Below are positions 46,901 to 56,095 of a DNA stretch of 64,000 bases, one piece after another. Position 1 is the stretch's first letter. Every line of letters begins with the position of its first letter. Source of the stretch: Tenodera sinensis (lineage: Eukaryota > Arthropoda > Insecta > Mantodea > Mantidae); the NCBI GenBank assembly GCA_030765045.1, contig CM060965.1, positions 21,673,585 to 21,737,584 of the forward strand. Direction: 5' to 3'. A program made the position numbers and the translations under genes. The notes under the pieces are model-generated. The model worked only from the letters and a program-made list of their open reading frames with translations, did not search any database and had not been told where the DNA came from.

Positions 46901-49001
46901 GAGCAAAATAATGAAACACAACACAGAAAATTACCCGCTCAGGACGTATAATTCTGTAGCAACTAACAAAACACAAACCTAAGCACAGACGCACGCTTAA
47001 ATTCATCTAATGACATCTGTTGACCATTTACGTGAAGTAAAGGCCAGCTACGATAGCTTACGTGAACCATGCGTCACGAATATATGCGCATTTCGCCTGG
47101 GAAGGGTTAAAATTTTATTGCATCACTAGTGAACTTTAATAGCCTGCAGTTATTGGGAGCAAACATTCAGCAATTGATGACTTGAATTGTAAAATCAACT
47201 TCCTCATATAAATTGTTTGTCTTACTTGCTTTCTAATACTATGGAATTTAAGTTTCCCACTACGAGTTCATGTTATGAAGCATAACATATGAACTAGAAC
47301 ACAGAATTCCAATTTATTTTACTTGTAATGCTTGTATATTTAGTGCACTGAACATTTTATACATTTTAAATTTCATGTCATCATAAAATTATTATACTTC
47401 TGAACAAGTTATAGCTGACACAAAGTTTGATGGCGGGTGGCTTGATATTAAGTTCAATCATTGGATTGCTTTGCCTTTTTGTGTTGTATAGTTAAACACG
47501 CCATGAAATGACGCTGTAAAGCCAATGATATAAATATCATTTGCACCCACAAAATTTATTTGCACAACAGGAAAATAATAGTAATGGTCTGCTATCAGTC
47601 ATCATTAAATTTTGCGTCTGCCATAGTTTTACAGATTTCAATTTCAGAAAGTTGGCAAGATGTTTTAGTAATTGATTACATTATTGTAATCTGATTGGAG
47701 CATTAGCAATTTACCTTTGTTGAAAGCAAATTGATAGCAGCTGAGCCTCTGGTTGTGATTAAGTTTCTGCCATTCTGCAATACGTTTAATTGTTCAAATG
47801 AATGATATGTAACTATGGCTTACTTGTGTATAGTCTTTTATTTAAAGAAAAAAAATGTTGGATAGAAACCTTACTGTATTTTAATGTTTAACATACCATT
47901 TGTTGTATGTTTGATGATACTTTTCAATTACAATTCTAGAGGGGTGCGGCCATTTGGAGTTTCTCTTCTGATTTGTGGCTGGGATGAAGGTAAACCATAC
48001 CTTTTCCAGTGTGATCCATCTGGAGCTTATTTTGCCTGGAAAGCAACTGCCATGGGCAAAAGTTACATAAATGGCAAGGCATTTCTTGAAAAGAGGTAAT
48101 CTATTTTGGATTATACATGTAGTATTTAACTGTGAAATTTTAATTATTTAATCCTGGACAACGCAGCATGTTCTTGCACAATGAAGGAGTAACTTTACAT
48201 AAAAAAACAAGATATAGGTATATGAGAGGTAGAATTGGAACTGAGAAATTCAATGCCACAGCAGGGATTTGAACCACAGACCATCCACTTACTAGGTGGG
48301 TGCTCTAACCATTAAGCTATTATGACAACCTGACAGAATGACATTGAATTCTCCAACCAATTCATATTTTTCCCGGTAACCATAAAGGCAGTCTCACATC
48401 AGAGACAATTACCCCAATGGTGACTTACTATTTTAAGTACTCTATGTCCTGGGATTAAATAACCTTTGGGTGGTAATTATTAAATAATATAAGTAACTGC
48501 TGCTGCTAACAATCATGGCAAAATACCCTTAAGCTTCAAGTCTACTTCAGCTTTCTGACTTAGTACGTATACCCTGCTGTTTTGGCAGAACAATAATAAT
48601 CAATACAAGTGAATTAATTATTATTTATTTATGCCAACAAACTTACTGTTGGTGTTTTTAAACACACAAGCCGTGTGTGGGCAAAGTTTAAGAGGTAGAA
48701 CTGGAACTTAAAAATTCAAATCCCAGTTGTGGCATTGAATTTTTAAGTTCCAGTTCTACCTCTTAAACAAGTGAATTATTTTGCTTGTGTAAAAGAGTAA
48801 CTTTAATAGTGACATTTATGTTACAGGTATAGTGAAGACTTGGAGTTGGATGATGCTGTTCATACTGCAATCCTCACATTGAAAGAAGGTTTTGAAGGAC
48901 AAATGACAGCAGATAACATTGAAGTTGGCATATGTGATGCATCAGGATTTAGACGTTTGGACCCAACTACAGTTAAAGATTACCTTGGAAACATTCCATA
49001 A
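40949..49001 (+). CDS. PSMA2: 20S proteasome subunit alpha type-2, complete
   Basis: Six exons: 40949-40989, 41248-41324, 41420-41533, 43823-43964, 47940-48095, 48827-49001; 705 nt, 234 aa plus TAA, the same length as human PSMA2. It forms part of the outer alpha ring of the 20S core, which gates entry of unfolded proteins. Seen: the alpha-type N-terminal signature RYSFSLTTFSPSGKLVQIEY, then VGIKASNGVVLATENK, HIGMVYSGMGPDYR, PTAQLVQRVAMVMQEYTQSG, RPFGVSLLICGWDEG, QCDPSGAYFAWKATAMGKSY, and a C-terminal VKDYLGNIP. There is no N-terminal Thr nucleophile, as expected for an alpha subunit. The first exon encodes only 13 residues plus two bases. Introns 3 and 4 carry SINEs and a mariner-like element. 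All splice phases agree and there is no lesion. Confidence 0.97.
41800..41995 (-). repeat. SINE-like copy, fourth family
   Basis: Minus strand reads GGTAACAAACTAACTTCCGG and CCTGAGGTTACGGGTTCAAAC (box B), then a body with CATGGTCTCCTTCGGAAGG. No second copy in the window. In PSMA2 intron 3. Confidence 0.5.
42500..42722 (+). repeat. SINE family 2 copy
   Basis: GGGTGACTCAGTTGGTTAGACG (box A) and GGGTTCAAATCTGGC (box B), body with GACAGCTCCATGTCAGTAGA and GGCACACCAGTGATGCTGATG, tail rich in AAGAAAAAG. PSMA2 intron 3, sense direction. Confidence 0.85.
42830..43131 (-). repeat. SINE family 3 copy
   Basis: About 300 bases, reverse complement of 54783-55075: shared GGGGTGCAGTACTGGG-type, CTAATGAGGCTGAGT and CCCCCACTTGG landmarks. 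On the minus strand a box-B-like GGTTCAATTCC lies near the 5' end. GC-rich against the AT-rich background. PSMA2 intron 3. Confidence 0.8.
44395..44545. repeat. Penelope pseudo-LTR fragment
   Basis: ATATTTATGAAATTGTTCAAGC pairs with GCTCAATTTCATAAATAT (44400-44482), giving a hairpin. The following ATAATCATTGCTGTGAAAGC is shared with 36090-36115 next to the Penelope-like element. PSMA2 intron 4. Confidence 0.5.
44860..46205 (+). mobile_element. Mariner-like element with 85-bp inverted ends and TA duplication
   Basis: Both ends read CAGGGTCTTTCATAAGTA inward and remain complementary over about 85 bases; TA borders both (44858-44859, 46206-46207). Inside, transposase words can be read across frames: SVSKAAQELSISPTSVW, LWKTLNFRAYRMQVF (45690-45800), then LDFVLWGFIKGRVCG and TIPEVMVRM (45815-45900), the C-terminal end of a mariner-like DDE domain. 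The middle is missing: about 1.35 kb remains, with stops and shifts. PSMA2 intron 4, 1.7 kb before exon 5. Confidence 0.85.
46208..47939. other. PSMA2 intron 4, no recognised element
   Basis: 1.7 kb of intron after the mariner-like element. The run 46360-47110 carries a minus-strand open frame (46722-47006) and ends with the word TTCGCCTGGGAAGGGTTAAA, complementary to TTTAACCCTTCCTGGGCG at about 46352. These inverted words, roughly 750 bases apart, suggest another short-TIR element; no transposase match. Confidence 0.4.
48219..48490 (-). repeat. SINE family 1 copy
   Basis: GAGGTAGAATTGGAACTGAG, box B as GGGATTTGAACCACAG, box A as AACCATTAAGCTATTATGAC, then the body to AACCTTTGGGTGGTAATTATT. 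PSMA2 intron 5. Confidence 0.8.
48620..48772. repeat. SINE family 1 terminal foldback
   Basis: TTATTTATGCCAACAAACTTACTGTTGG to AAACACACAAGCCGTGTGTGG, then AGGTAGAACTGGAACTTAAA immediately mirrored by TTTAAGTTCCAGTTCTACCTC. The core is deleted. It ends 55 bases before PSMA2 exon 6. Confidence 0.7.
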
Positions 49002-49062
49002 GCCCAATGAAATCACACTGTTTGCATTCATACAGCTATAAAAACATTTTAATGCAATTTAA

Positions 49063-49068
49063 AATAAA
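49063..49068 (+). terminator. Poly(A) signal of PSMA2
   Basis: AATAAA about 60 bases downstream of the PSMA2 stop codon, followed by a T/G-rich stretch (CTGCTTTTGTTTAC), the usual arrangement of a cleavage site. Confidence 0.7.
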
Positions 49069-49339
49069 CCTGCTTTTGTTTACTTAATGAAAATGGTTGT
49101 TTGATTGCAGATTACTCTTTCCTTCCTAACACCTCATATGCCTGAATAGAAAGTAGCACCTTTTATCTTCCAAACTAAAGTTCATTGACATGTTGATTCA
49201 TCAACAGAACTGGTAATAAAATGACCAGAAGCTCCGAAATGCTGCACAAACTATTTCTTCCGTGAAAGGTTCCACTGAAAAAGGAAAATATTTTCTCAGT
49301 AGTGCTTTCAAATGGACGACATATTCTACTTTCTCTACT

Positions 49340-49445
49340 ATTTACCTATAGTAGGTAGAGAAAGTATTGCAATCCAACAAAAAATTTGATGCCAAGATTT
49401 CACCAGAAATACATGTTTTGAGGCTCCCCAACCCCTAGGTGTGCA
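49340..49445. repeat. Dispersed repeat fragment
   Basis: Matches 25640-25735 over about 90 bases (AGAAAGTATTGCAATCCAAC, AGATTTCACCAGAAATAC). Confidence 0.5.
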
Positions 49446-49566
49446 TACATGTGAGGTGTTCTTTTTGTTTTTTTAAACCATGACATAAGTTTTATTTTCA
49501 TACAATCTGACAATAGTAGCAATCATACTGTTGTCGCCTAGCATTGTACCTACAAAAATAAAAAAA

Positions 49567-50052
49567 AAAAATGTTGTTAGCTAATGCTGAATTTCTGATA
49601 ATGAAGTCATTAATCCTCTTGTTCTCCAATATTTTTCACTGATGGATGGGGTGCTAGAAGTGGCTGGGCATATTTGAAGGTGGTCTCGGTCCATTTCCTC
49701 TTGCAGATCACACAGAGGACAGAGTGGTGAAGAATATATCCCAATTCTGTTTAAATGTTTTGCCAGACAATCATGTCCTGTAATCAACCTAAAGGTTGCA
49801 ACTGCCATTTTTCTAGGATACTCAGGAATTACTGTTTGAATGTTTGGTAGTTCCCATCTTTTATTCTTTGATTTTTCATAGTAATATTTTGCAATAATTT
49901 TTTTGAATTCAGAGTTGACTAATCTTTTAGCTGCATAAAATGGTAGATTAACTATAGATTTCTGCACATTTCCGGTACCCTTTTTAGCAAGAAAATCAGC
50001 TTTCTCATTACCACTCAGTCCACAGTGAGCCGGTATCCATTGGAAGACTAGG
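49567..50052 (-). pseudogene. 5'-truncated LINE, RNase H end and C-terminal region
   Basis: Minus-strand open frame LVFQWIPAHCGLSGNEKADF, GTGNVQKSIVNLP, YYYEKSKNKRWELP, KMAVATFRLITGHDCLAKHL, CPLCDLQEEMDRDHLQICPA, ending TAG at 49581. It is about 93% alike to 17140-17595 and keeps the Tyr codon where that copy has a stop. Truncated at about 50052, inside RNase H. The 3' end abuts an A-rich run (49556-49571 plus strand). About 570 bases after the PSMA2 stop. Confidence 0.88.
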
Positions 50053-50429
50053 TGTGGGAGTGTGTGCACTTGTTGCTTTTACAGAACAAGAGTCTGTTAT
50101 AGCTCGCAGCATTCGATTTTGAACAGTGACCTTTACCAAGAGGACAATTGGTGAAGTGGGATCTTGTCTCTCTCCTACTATTGCCTGTATTTAAGGGACT
50201 TAATATCTTGTATTACTTGATGCAATATGCTGTATGAATCATCTGCCCTCGATTTCCCTGTGCAGACGTGTATGAAATGAACAGTGAAATAACACTGCTA
50301 CTGAAGGCAGGTAAGAAACTTGCATCAGAGCTTTCATTTAAACATTTCATTGTTCTAAAACGATTGCCCGAGCTATATCTCTTGCTGGACATACCAGCCC
50401 CAAGGACAGTAATCATCTATTTTGCTTCT

Positions 50430-50620
50430 AAGGTAAGAACAAATTAGAAACTAAAAACTTCACTTATCTTAGTATATGGCTTTGAGAATGAGCTGGACAC
50501 AGCTTGAAACCCAGGGTCAGCAAATCATACTAAGATAAGTAAAGTTTTTAGTTTCTAATTTGTTCTTACCTTAGAATCTTGTTGTTTCACTGTTAATAGC
50601 TTCAATTTTTCCTTATTTAA
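50430..50620. repeat. Foldback with 70-bp arms, hammerhead-family ends
   Basis: TAAGGTAAGAACAAATTAGAAAC...CTTATCTTAGTAT (50431-50475) is mirrored by ATACTAAGATAAG...GTTTCTAATTTGTTCTTACC (50528-50573). The spacer holds GCTGGACACAGC and then GAAACCC, which resembles a stem II plus GAAAC, but the CTGANGA box is not recognisable. The TTTCACTGTTAATAGCTTCA end is shared with 3245 and 20530. Confidence 0.5.
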
Positions 50621-50777
50621 TCTATTTTGCTATTTTTCTAAATATATAAGAAATGTAACGGTACTCTGATATTATTTACTCCAACAAAAAGTATAATGAG
50701 TTCTTCTTGTTAAACCTACTATTTACGTTAAGTAAGAGGTTATCCCTCTTTTAATAAGAATAAAATTAAATAAAGAT

Positions 50778-51045
50778 TAAGAGGTAGAACTGGAACTTAA
50801 AAATTCAATTCCACAACTGGGATTTGAACCACAGACCTTCCGCTTGCCGGGCGGGCGCTCTAACCACTGAGCTATTGTGACAAACTGCCAGAATGGCATT
50901 AAATTCTCAAGCGGAAGGTCTGTGGTTCAAATCCCAGTTGTGGCATTGAATTTTTAAGTTCCAGTTCTACCTCTTAAACTTTGCCCACACACGGCTTGTG
51001 TGTTTAAAAACACCAACAGTAAGTCTGTTGGCATAAATAAATAAT
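50778..51045. repeat. SINE family 1, inverted pair
   Basis: A minus-sense copy (GAGGTAGAACTGGAACTTAA, GGGATTTGAACCACAGACC, box A as AACCACTGAGCTATTGTGAC) is followed at once by plus-sense GGTCTGTGGTTCAAATCCC and the mirrored AACACCAACAGTAAGTCTGTTGG end. The two halves can fold on each other. Confidence 0.75.
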
Positions 51046-51111
51046 AAAATTAAATGCCCATCTTGTAAATTTAATTTATCTTCCTTTCTTAGAAGTTTGA
51101 AAACAGTATTG

Positions 51112-51670
51112 TTATAATCAATTTAATTTAAAAGGTGAGTCAATTAATAACAAGGAATACAACATTCATCTAGCACCAGTAAACCATTACTTCATAAAAA
51201 ACCTGCTGCTTTCAAACATCAAAAATGCTATTCCACCTAACAAAAAATCTGGCATATACCAAATTGAATGCAGTGATTGTAATGAAATATACATAGGAAA
51301 AACCAAAAGAAATGTAGAAATTACATCCAAAGAACATATTAGGAACATCAAGAGTAAACAATTAGAAAAATCAGCAGTTGCCTTTCACTTTCCTCAAACA
51401 TAACCAGAAAACAAGAGCTGTCCACATGGGAACAAATCATCATTTTAAAAAATAGAAACCGAGTATTTAATTTCAACATTCCGCAGAATGATATTTTCAG
51501 CAAGTTCCATTAACCGTTACCAGAAGAAGCATCGCCATCTGCACCATGGAAACCCAGTTATTGTCTGGTTGATAATGGAGGAAAGTTAACCTCCGAAACG
51601 CACTCCGGAAAATTATAAATGTAAGTGTTATTTAGTGTTATTAATTGACTCACCTTTTAAATTAAATTAA
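51112..51670 (+). pseudogene. Penelope-like 3' fragment: GIY-YIG domain plus hammerhead-like motif
   Basis: Bounded by inverted words AATTTAAAAGGTGAGTCAATT (about 51121-51142) and AATTGACTCACCTTTTAAATT (about 51643-51663). Between them one frame reads HYFIKNLLLSNIKNAIP, SGIYQIECSDCNEIYIGKTK (the GIY and YIG boxes), then stops. At 51570-51605: TTGATAATGGAGG, AAAGTTAA, CCTCC, GAAAC, a decayed hammerhead core. So endonuclease coding end, ribozyme-like motif and mirrored ends occur in one unit, as in Penelope-like elements with pseudo-LTRs. Confidence 0.75.
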
Positions 51671-51987
51671 TTTATCTTACTGTTATTAAATGACGGATAA
51701 CCCACCTTAATCTTGTGTCATTTTTGGTTAACTATCAATCCCATCCCCTTCATTATAACAGTTAATTGGGATTTTTCTGTATTGAAAAATTCAAATTAAG
51801 AGCAAAAAATATTTTGGAAGTGCTTAATGCCAAAGCAAATTTATTGGAGACATATTGCATGTTTTACTGAGATCTATATTTTTCATTTGGTAAGCTATTA
51901 TCACTTTTAGGATTTACTGGTGTATATACAAAAGTCATTTTGTGGGACCTAATATGCTTATGCTGGGTTGCAAGAATGCACCTATAA

Positions 51988-52200
51988 GGTCGGTCTGGGT
52001 GGCTCAGTTGGTTAGACGTTGGCCTACTGATCCCAAGGTTGCAGGTTCAAATCTGGCCCAGACTATGATTTTTAAGTGTACTTAAAAACGACAGTTCCAT
52101 GTCAGTAGATTTACTGACGGGTAAAAGAACTCCTGCAGGACGGAATTCTAGCACACTGGCGATGCTGATGTGATTGTGGCAATTGAGAGCATTGTTAAAT
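51988..52200 (+). repeat. SINE family 2 copy
   Basis: TCTGGGTGGCTCAGTTGGTTAGACG, GATCCCAAGGTTGCAGG, GTTCAAATCTGGCCCAGAC, body with CAGTTCCATGTCAGTAGA, end ATTGAGAGCATTGTTAAA. The best-preserved head of this family here. Confidence 0.85.
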
Positions 52201-52434
52201 TAATGCACATATAGGTTTTGTTAGCACTAAAAGAGGCATGGGAAAGAGGGGTGATAGGAATGCAATTGAATATTTGCACTCTCCACTTACCCCATCACCA
52301 AATTACGTCTAGTTCTGTTTGTTTACAGATATCTGCACATGTCATTACGAACGAGGTAAGTTTCAAGGTCTGCAGTAGCGAAACTGAATAGAAACATAAT
52401 GTATTGATTTGGTGATTATGTGCATTAATTTTGT

Positions 52435-52487
52435 TTGGGATTAGAAGGCCAGCGTCTAACCAACTGAGCCACCCAGACTGACATGGA
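52435..52487 (-). repeat. SINE family 2 head fragment
   Basis: On the minus strand, GTCTGGGTGGCTCAGTTGG and TTAGACGCTGGCCTTCTAATCCC. Only the box A half remains. Confidence 0.65.
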
Positions 52488-52499
52488 TGAAGAACATTT

Positions 52500-53880
52500 A
52501 TTACTGTGCCAAACAATTCCAAAAATGGGAGATATTCAAACTCAACTAACATCCTATTTTTGGGACACTAGACAGAGAATGAAAAGTCTAAGATCCAGAG
52601 TACTAGTAAACAACTTAATTGCCATAATAAACATTGAAGTCAAATTAACACAAAAATGAAAAAAAAAAAAAAAAAAAAATTGAAGAAAACGTGCTCATGA
52701 AGTTCGTCCATTCTACTGGAGGGAAAACAGTTTACCATGAAGGACCAGACAGTTGCATCCAATAGTCAAGAGCAGCTGAGGATGTAGGTAAGTTCCTACG
52801 GAACTAGTTCTGTAGAGTGAGTGAGTGGTGGTGTTTAAGGGTCAGTTGACAACTAGGTCATTAGGGCCAGTAATTCTGTATAAGTTACAGTTATTGTGAA
52901 GCATCTTTGACTCCAATATTTATCACAGCAATTAATATTGAGCTGCACGATGTACTACTTCCTATTTGTTAAATTAAATAACAATTTATTTGAAGTGTTT
53001 GAAGCATTCCTTATTCACCATTTACAAATTTCCCTTTGTCTTCCTTCCCTGCATAGAAATTAAATTACACCATTCTTAATTTTTTTAAAAAAAAAGGGGC
53101 AGGATGTCTATAGATTATTAGTTCTTTCATTTATACAGTATAACCTCATTAACATGAATCTGAAGGAACTGAAAAATCAAGAGTTCATGTCAAAAAAAGA
53201 AATTGTGAAAAATACAGACTTTAATATGAATACATGTGCAGTAACACAGTAATGGGTAATACACTACAGTTTCAATCACTTTACATTATTTAGATTTATA
53301 ACACTGTAAAGTGACTATAAAAGTACAGGTGCTCACAGATTAAACTATTGTCTTGGAAAAAAATTCAAGCATGGTTCGCTGACGTTCATGAGAAGGAAAA
53401 TATTTTGCAATTTCTGCTCTGCAATTGTTTTCTTTATGCCATGGTCCACTTCATCTAGAATCTTAAGCTTTACCTGTACATTTAGAGTAATTTCCTCATT
53501 GCCAAGTTTTGCTTGCTACTATTTGTAGATTTTTATTCAGTATTCTAACTCAATTTGGCTACGAGTAAAAGAACACCTGGCATTGAATATGTTTCTAAAT
53601 GTTAATGCACACATTATTGAATTTATTTACATATACTGTACACAGTGATTGTTGAGGTGATAATTGTGACTACTGACCTACAATACGTTAGAAACAAGTC
53701 AACAATTCATAATTAGCTCTGTAGTCACATTTGCATTCATTTTGGAAAAAAGTTAACACTTAAAAATACTGTAACACAGGAATTTTGTGTTACAATGAAA
53801 TTTAATTACACTAGGGACTGAAAAGGCATTTGTAATTAACTTTAACTGAAATTTGTGTTAACCGCAAAACTTCCCATAAG
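52500..53880. other. Intergenic, little recognised
   Basis: Contains a poly-A run (about 52658-52679), the short GTGTTTAAGGGTCAGTTGAC / AACTAGGTCATTAGGG segment (52825-52865) shared in reverse with 33205-33245, and AT-rich sequence. No gene seen. Confidence 0.4.
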
Positions 53881-54026
53881 AAAGGTAGAACTGGAACTTA
53901 AAAATTCAATGCCACAACTGGGATTGAATTTTTAAGTTCCAGTTCTACCTCTCAAACTTTGCCCACACACGGCTTGTGTGTTTAAAAACACCAACAGTAA
54001 GTTTGTTGGCATAAATAAATAATAAT
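53881..54026. repeat. SINE family 1 terminal foldback
   Basis: AAGGTAGAACTGGAACTTAAA directly mirrored by TTTAAGTTCCAGTTCTACCTC, then CCACACACGGCTTGTGTG and AACACCAACAGTAAGTTTGTTGG. Same rearranged form as at 48620. Confidence 0.7.
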
Positions 54027-54639
54027 TCCCATAAGAAGTAAATGTATTCCTGCTGGGGCCAATATTTTTTTTCACGTTAACCGTGAGTTTATCTTAAGCA
54101 AGTTTGTGCTAATTAGGTTATACTGTATAACTGTCACAGTTCAATTTGGTGGCTTTGACTTTATAAAAAATTTGAATGTTCAAAACCTATTTATGTGTGA
54201 TTAAATAAACATTGAAAAGTGCATTACACTCGCAATCATATTTCCAAAATCCATGGAGTGTAGGAATTTTTCTTCAGATTACCTTTCCTCTTTGTAGGAT
54301 TCATACCCCTCAGGTATGGAACTATGCCTGTGGTCACTAAAGGAACAAGCAAACTTTGGATCATAGCAGAACCAGGATGGGTGATCAGCCCAATGACTGT
54401 ATGGTGTGAAGAAGAAGGACATGAAAGATAGTGATGAAAAGGATGATAGGAAAATTTGTGGATCAAACTATCCAACACAACTTTCACCTACTAAAATACT
54501 ATGCAGGTTAAAAGGTACAGTAGGAATTTTAGAGAAAATACCCACAACTTATCAACCCCAAAAGAAAGTTTGAAAAGAGAGACATGGAGCTCAATTGTAG
54601 AGTTAGATGAAGTCACATAACGAGATAGGTCCATAGTAA

Positions 54640-54775
54640 TATGTGAGGCTTGCATTTGGCAGTCATGAGTTTGATTCCTGTGGCCAACCTTCCTTACCCA
54701 TGGGTTTCTTCGGGATTTCCCTGGGTTGCTAGGTGAATGCTGGGAAGTATAATTACATACCTTAAATTTCCTGTC
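54640..54775 (+). repeat. SINE-like fragment, fifth family
   Basis: GAGTTTGATTCCTGTGGCC (box B-like), TTCGGGATTTCCCTGGGTTGC, GGTGAATGCTGGGA. It directly precedes the family 3 copy. Single copy here, so weakly supported. Confidence 0.4.
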
Positions 54776-54782
54776 AAGACTG

Positions 54783-55075
54783 CCTCCGTAGTGCAGTTGG
54801 TAGCGTGCTCGAAGGACCTGGGTTTGAATTTTTCCCCCACTGGGAGGTCTGGCAGGATGTACTCAGCCTCATTAGGTCCTGGGGGGACCAATTGAGAAAC
54901 TACTTGATGGAGAAGTAGCTAGCCCAGGTCGAGAAGGCTGTATAACTGGCCGGGAGGGCTTGGGGCACTGACCATGCCCTAGTACTGCACCCCACAAATG
55001 ACGCCTGTAGTGGGCAGAGGTGGGGGACACAGCGGCCTTGGTCCTTCATGGACTGTTGCACTGTGGTTTAGTTTT
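54783..55075 (+). repeat. SINE family 3 copy
   Basis: GCCTCCGTAGTGCAGTTGGTAGCG (box A), GGACCTGGGTTTGAATTTTTC (box B), then a GC-rich body (CTCAGCCTCATTAGGTCCTG, GGGGCACTGACCATGCCC) shared with 42830-43131 in reverse. Confidence 0.85.
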
Positions 55076-55079
55076 AGTT

Positions 55080-56095
55080 AGAATTTCCTGTCCTTCCACT
55101 TTGTTTCATTAATAATTTCATTTATCCTGTTGGTTCTTTCAGGGTCACAAGTGTCAGCTTGACAGGGATGATATATATACAGGAACTCTTTCCATCCCTC
55201 ATCCATAAGATCCAGGTAGCGGAGCAGCATCTGGGGATATTGGACCTCTTGCCGAGATCTCTCTGAGATGGTCCTGGAAGACCTAAAGACTTTGAGGTGT
55301 CGTCAAACTTGGGAAACCTTAGGGACCTCTGTCAATACCTGTGCTGTTAGTCTGGATCTGGCCACCTGGTGTCTCCTCTCACCTAATCCTTCCCTCGGGA
55401 TTGCCCCCTTGGGAGCATAGGTACAATAAGTCTCATGCTTCACTCCCTCTGTATCTCTCCTATTCCTATTAGAGGAAATTAATCAAATTTGTAAATCCCT
55501 CTTCAGCATTTTAAAATTGCACATGAACATAATTATGTCCAGACATAATTATTATGCCAGAAAGGCTTACAGGTGTAGGCAAGAGGTGCAATAAATGGCT
55601 ACTGACTGAGGAAAACTGTAAAAAAACCTTTGGTTAGGTTGATTGCCTCAGCACCTCTCAAATCTGAGCTACTCATATTACAATGGTGCCACCTCGCTGT
55701 GTATAGGAAATGTTACTGAAAACTTTGCTCCCTCCCACTGGGCATAGAAACTGCCATGTTGATACAAGAAGCCACAATGAATGGGTAGTCTTGATAAATT
55801 TTGGGCAGAATGAAGTTTACAAATCTATATTTATTATGATGGATCTCCTTTTTACAATAGTAAGAAATGAATAAATAAAACTACAGAGTGTATTCAGTTT
55901 TCACTTTTTATGTATTTTCTGTTAGAAGTTGATATCACAAAAAGTTTGGCATTATCAGAGAATCAGCACACAAGTTTTCTATCACTAGAACTATCAGATT
56001 TACAAGCATTTAGATGTTAAGAGATGTGCGTGCGTGACACAGATGGCAATTGTCTATGGTTTCCAAATAAGTTAGAAGCTCCTGCTTATGGGGCA
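55080..56095. other. Downstream of the fibrinogen-domain gene, no gene recognised
   Basis: 55140-55440 is noticeably GC-richer (ATCCAGGTAGCGGAGCAGC, GAGATGGTCCTGGAAGACC) than its surroundings and may be a further repeat body, but it has no partner in the window and no open frame of note. The rest is AT-rich. Confidence 0.35.
55830..55835 (-). terminator. Possible poly(A) signal of the fibrinogen-domain gene
   Basis: TTTATT on the plus strand reads AATAAA on the minus strand, about 260 bases after the TAG stop. Other AT-rich hexamers are nearby, so the exact site is uncertain. Confidence 0.4.
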
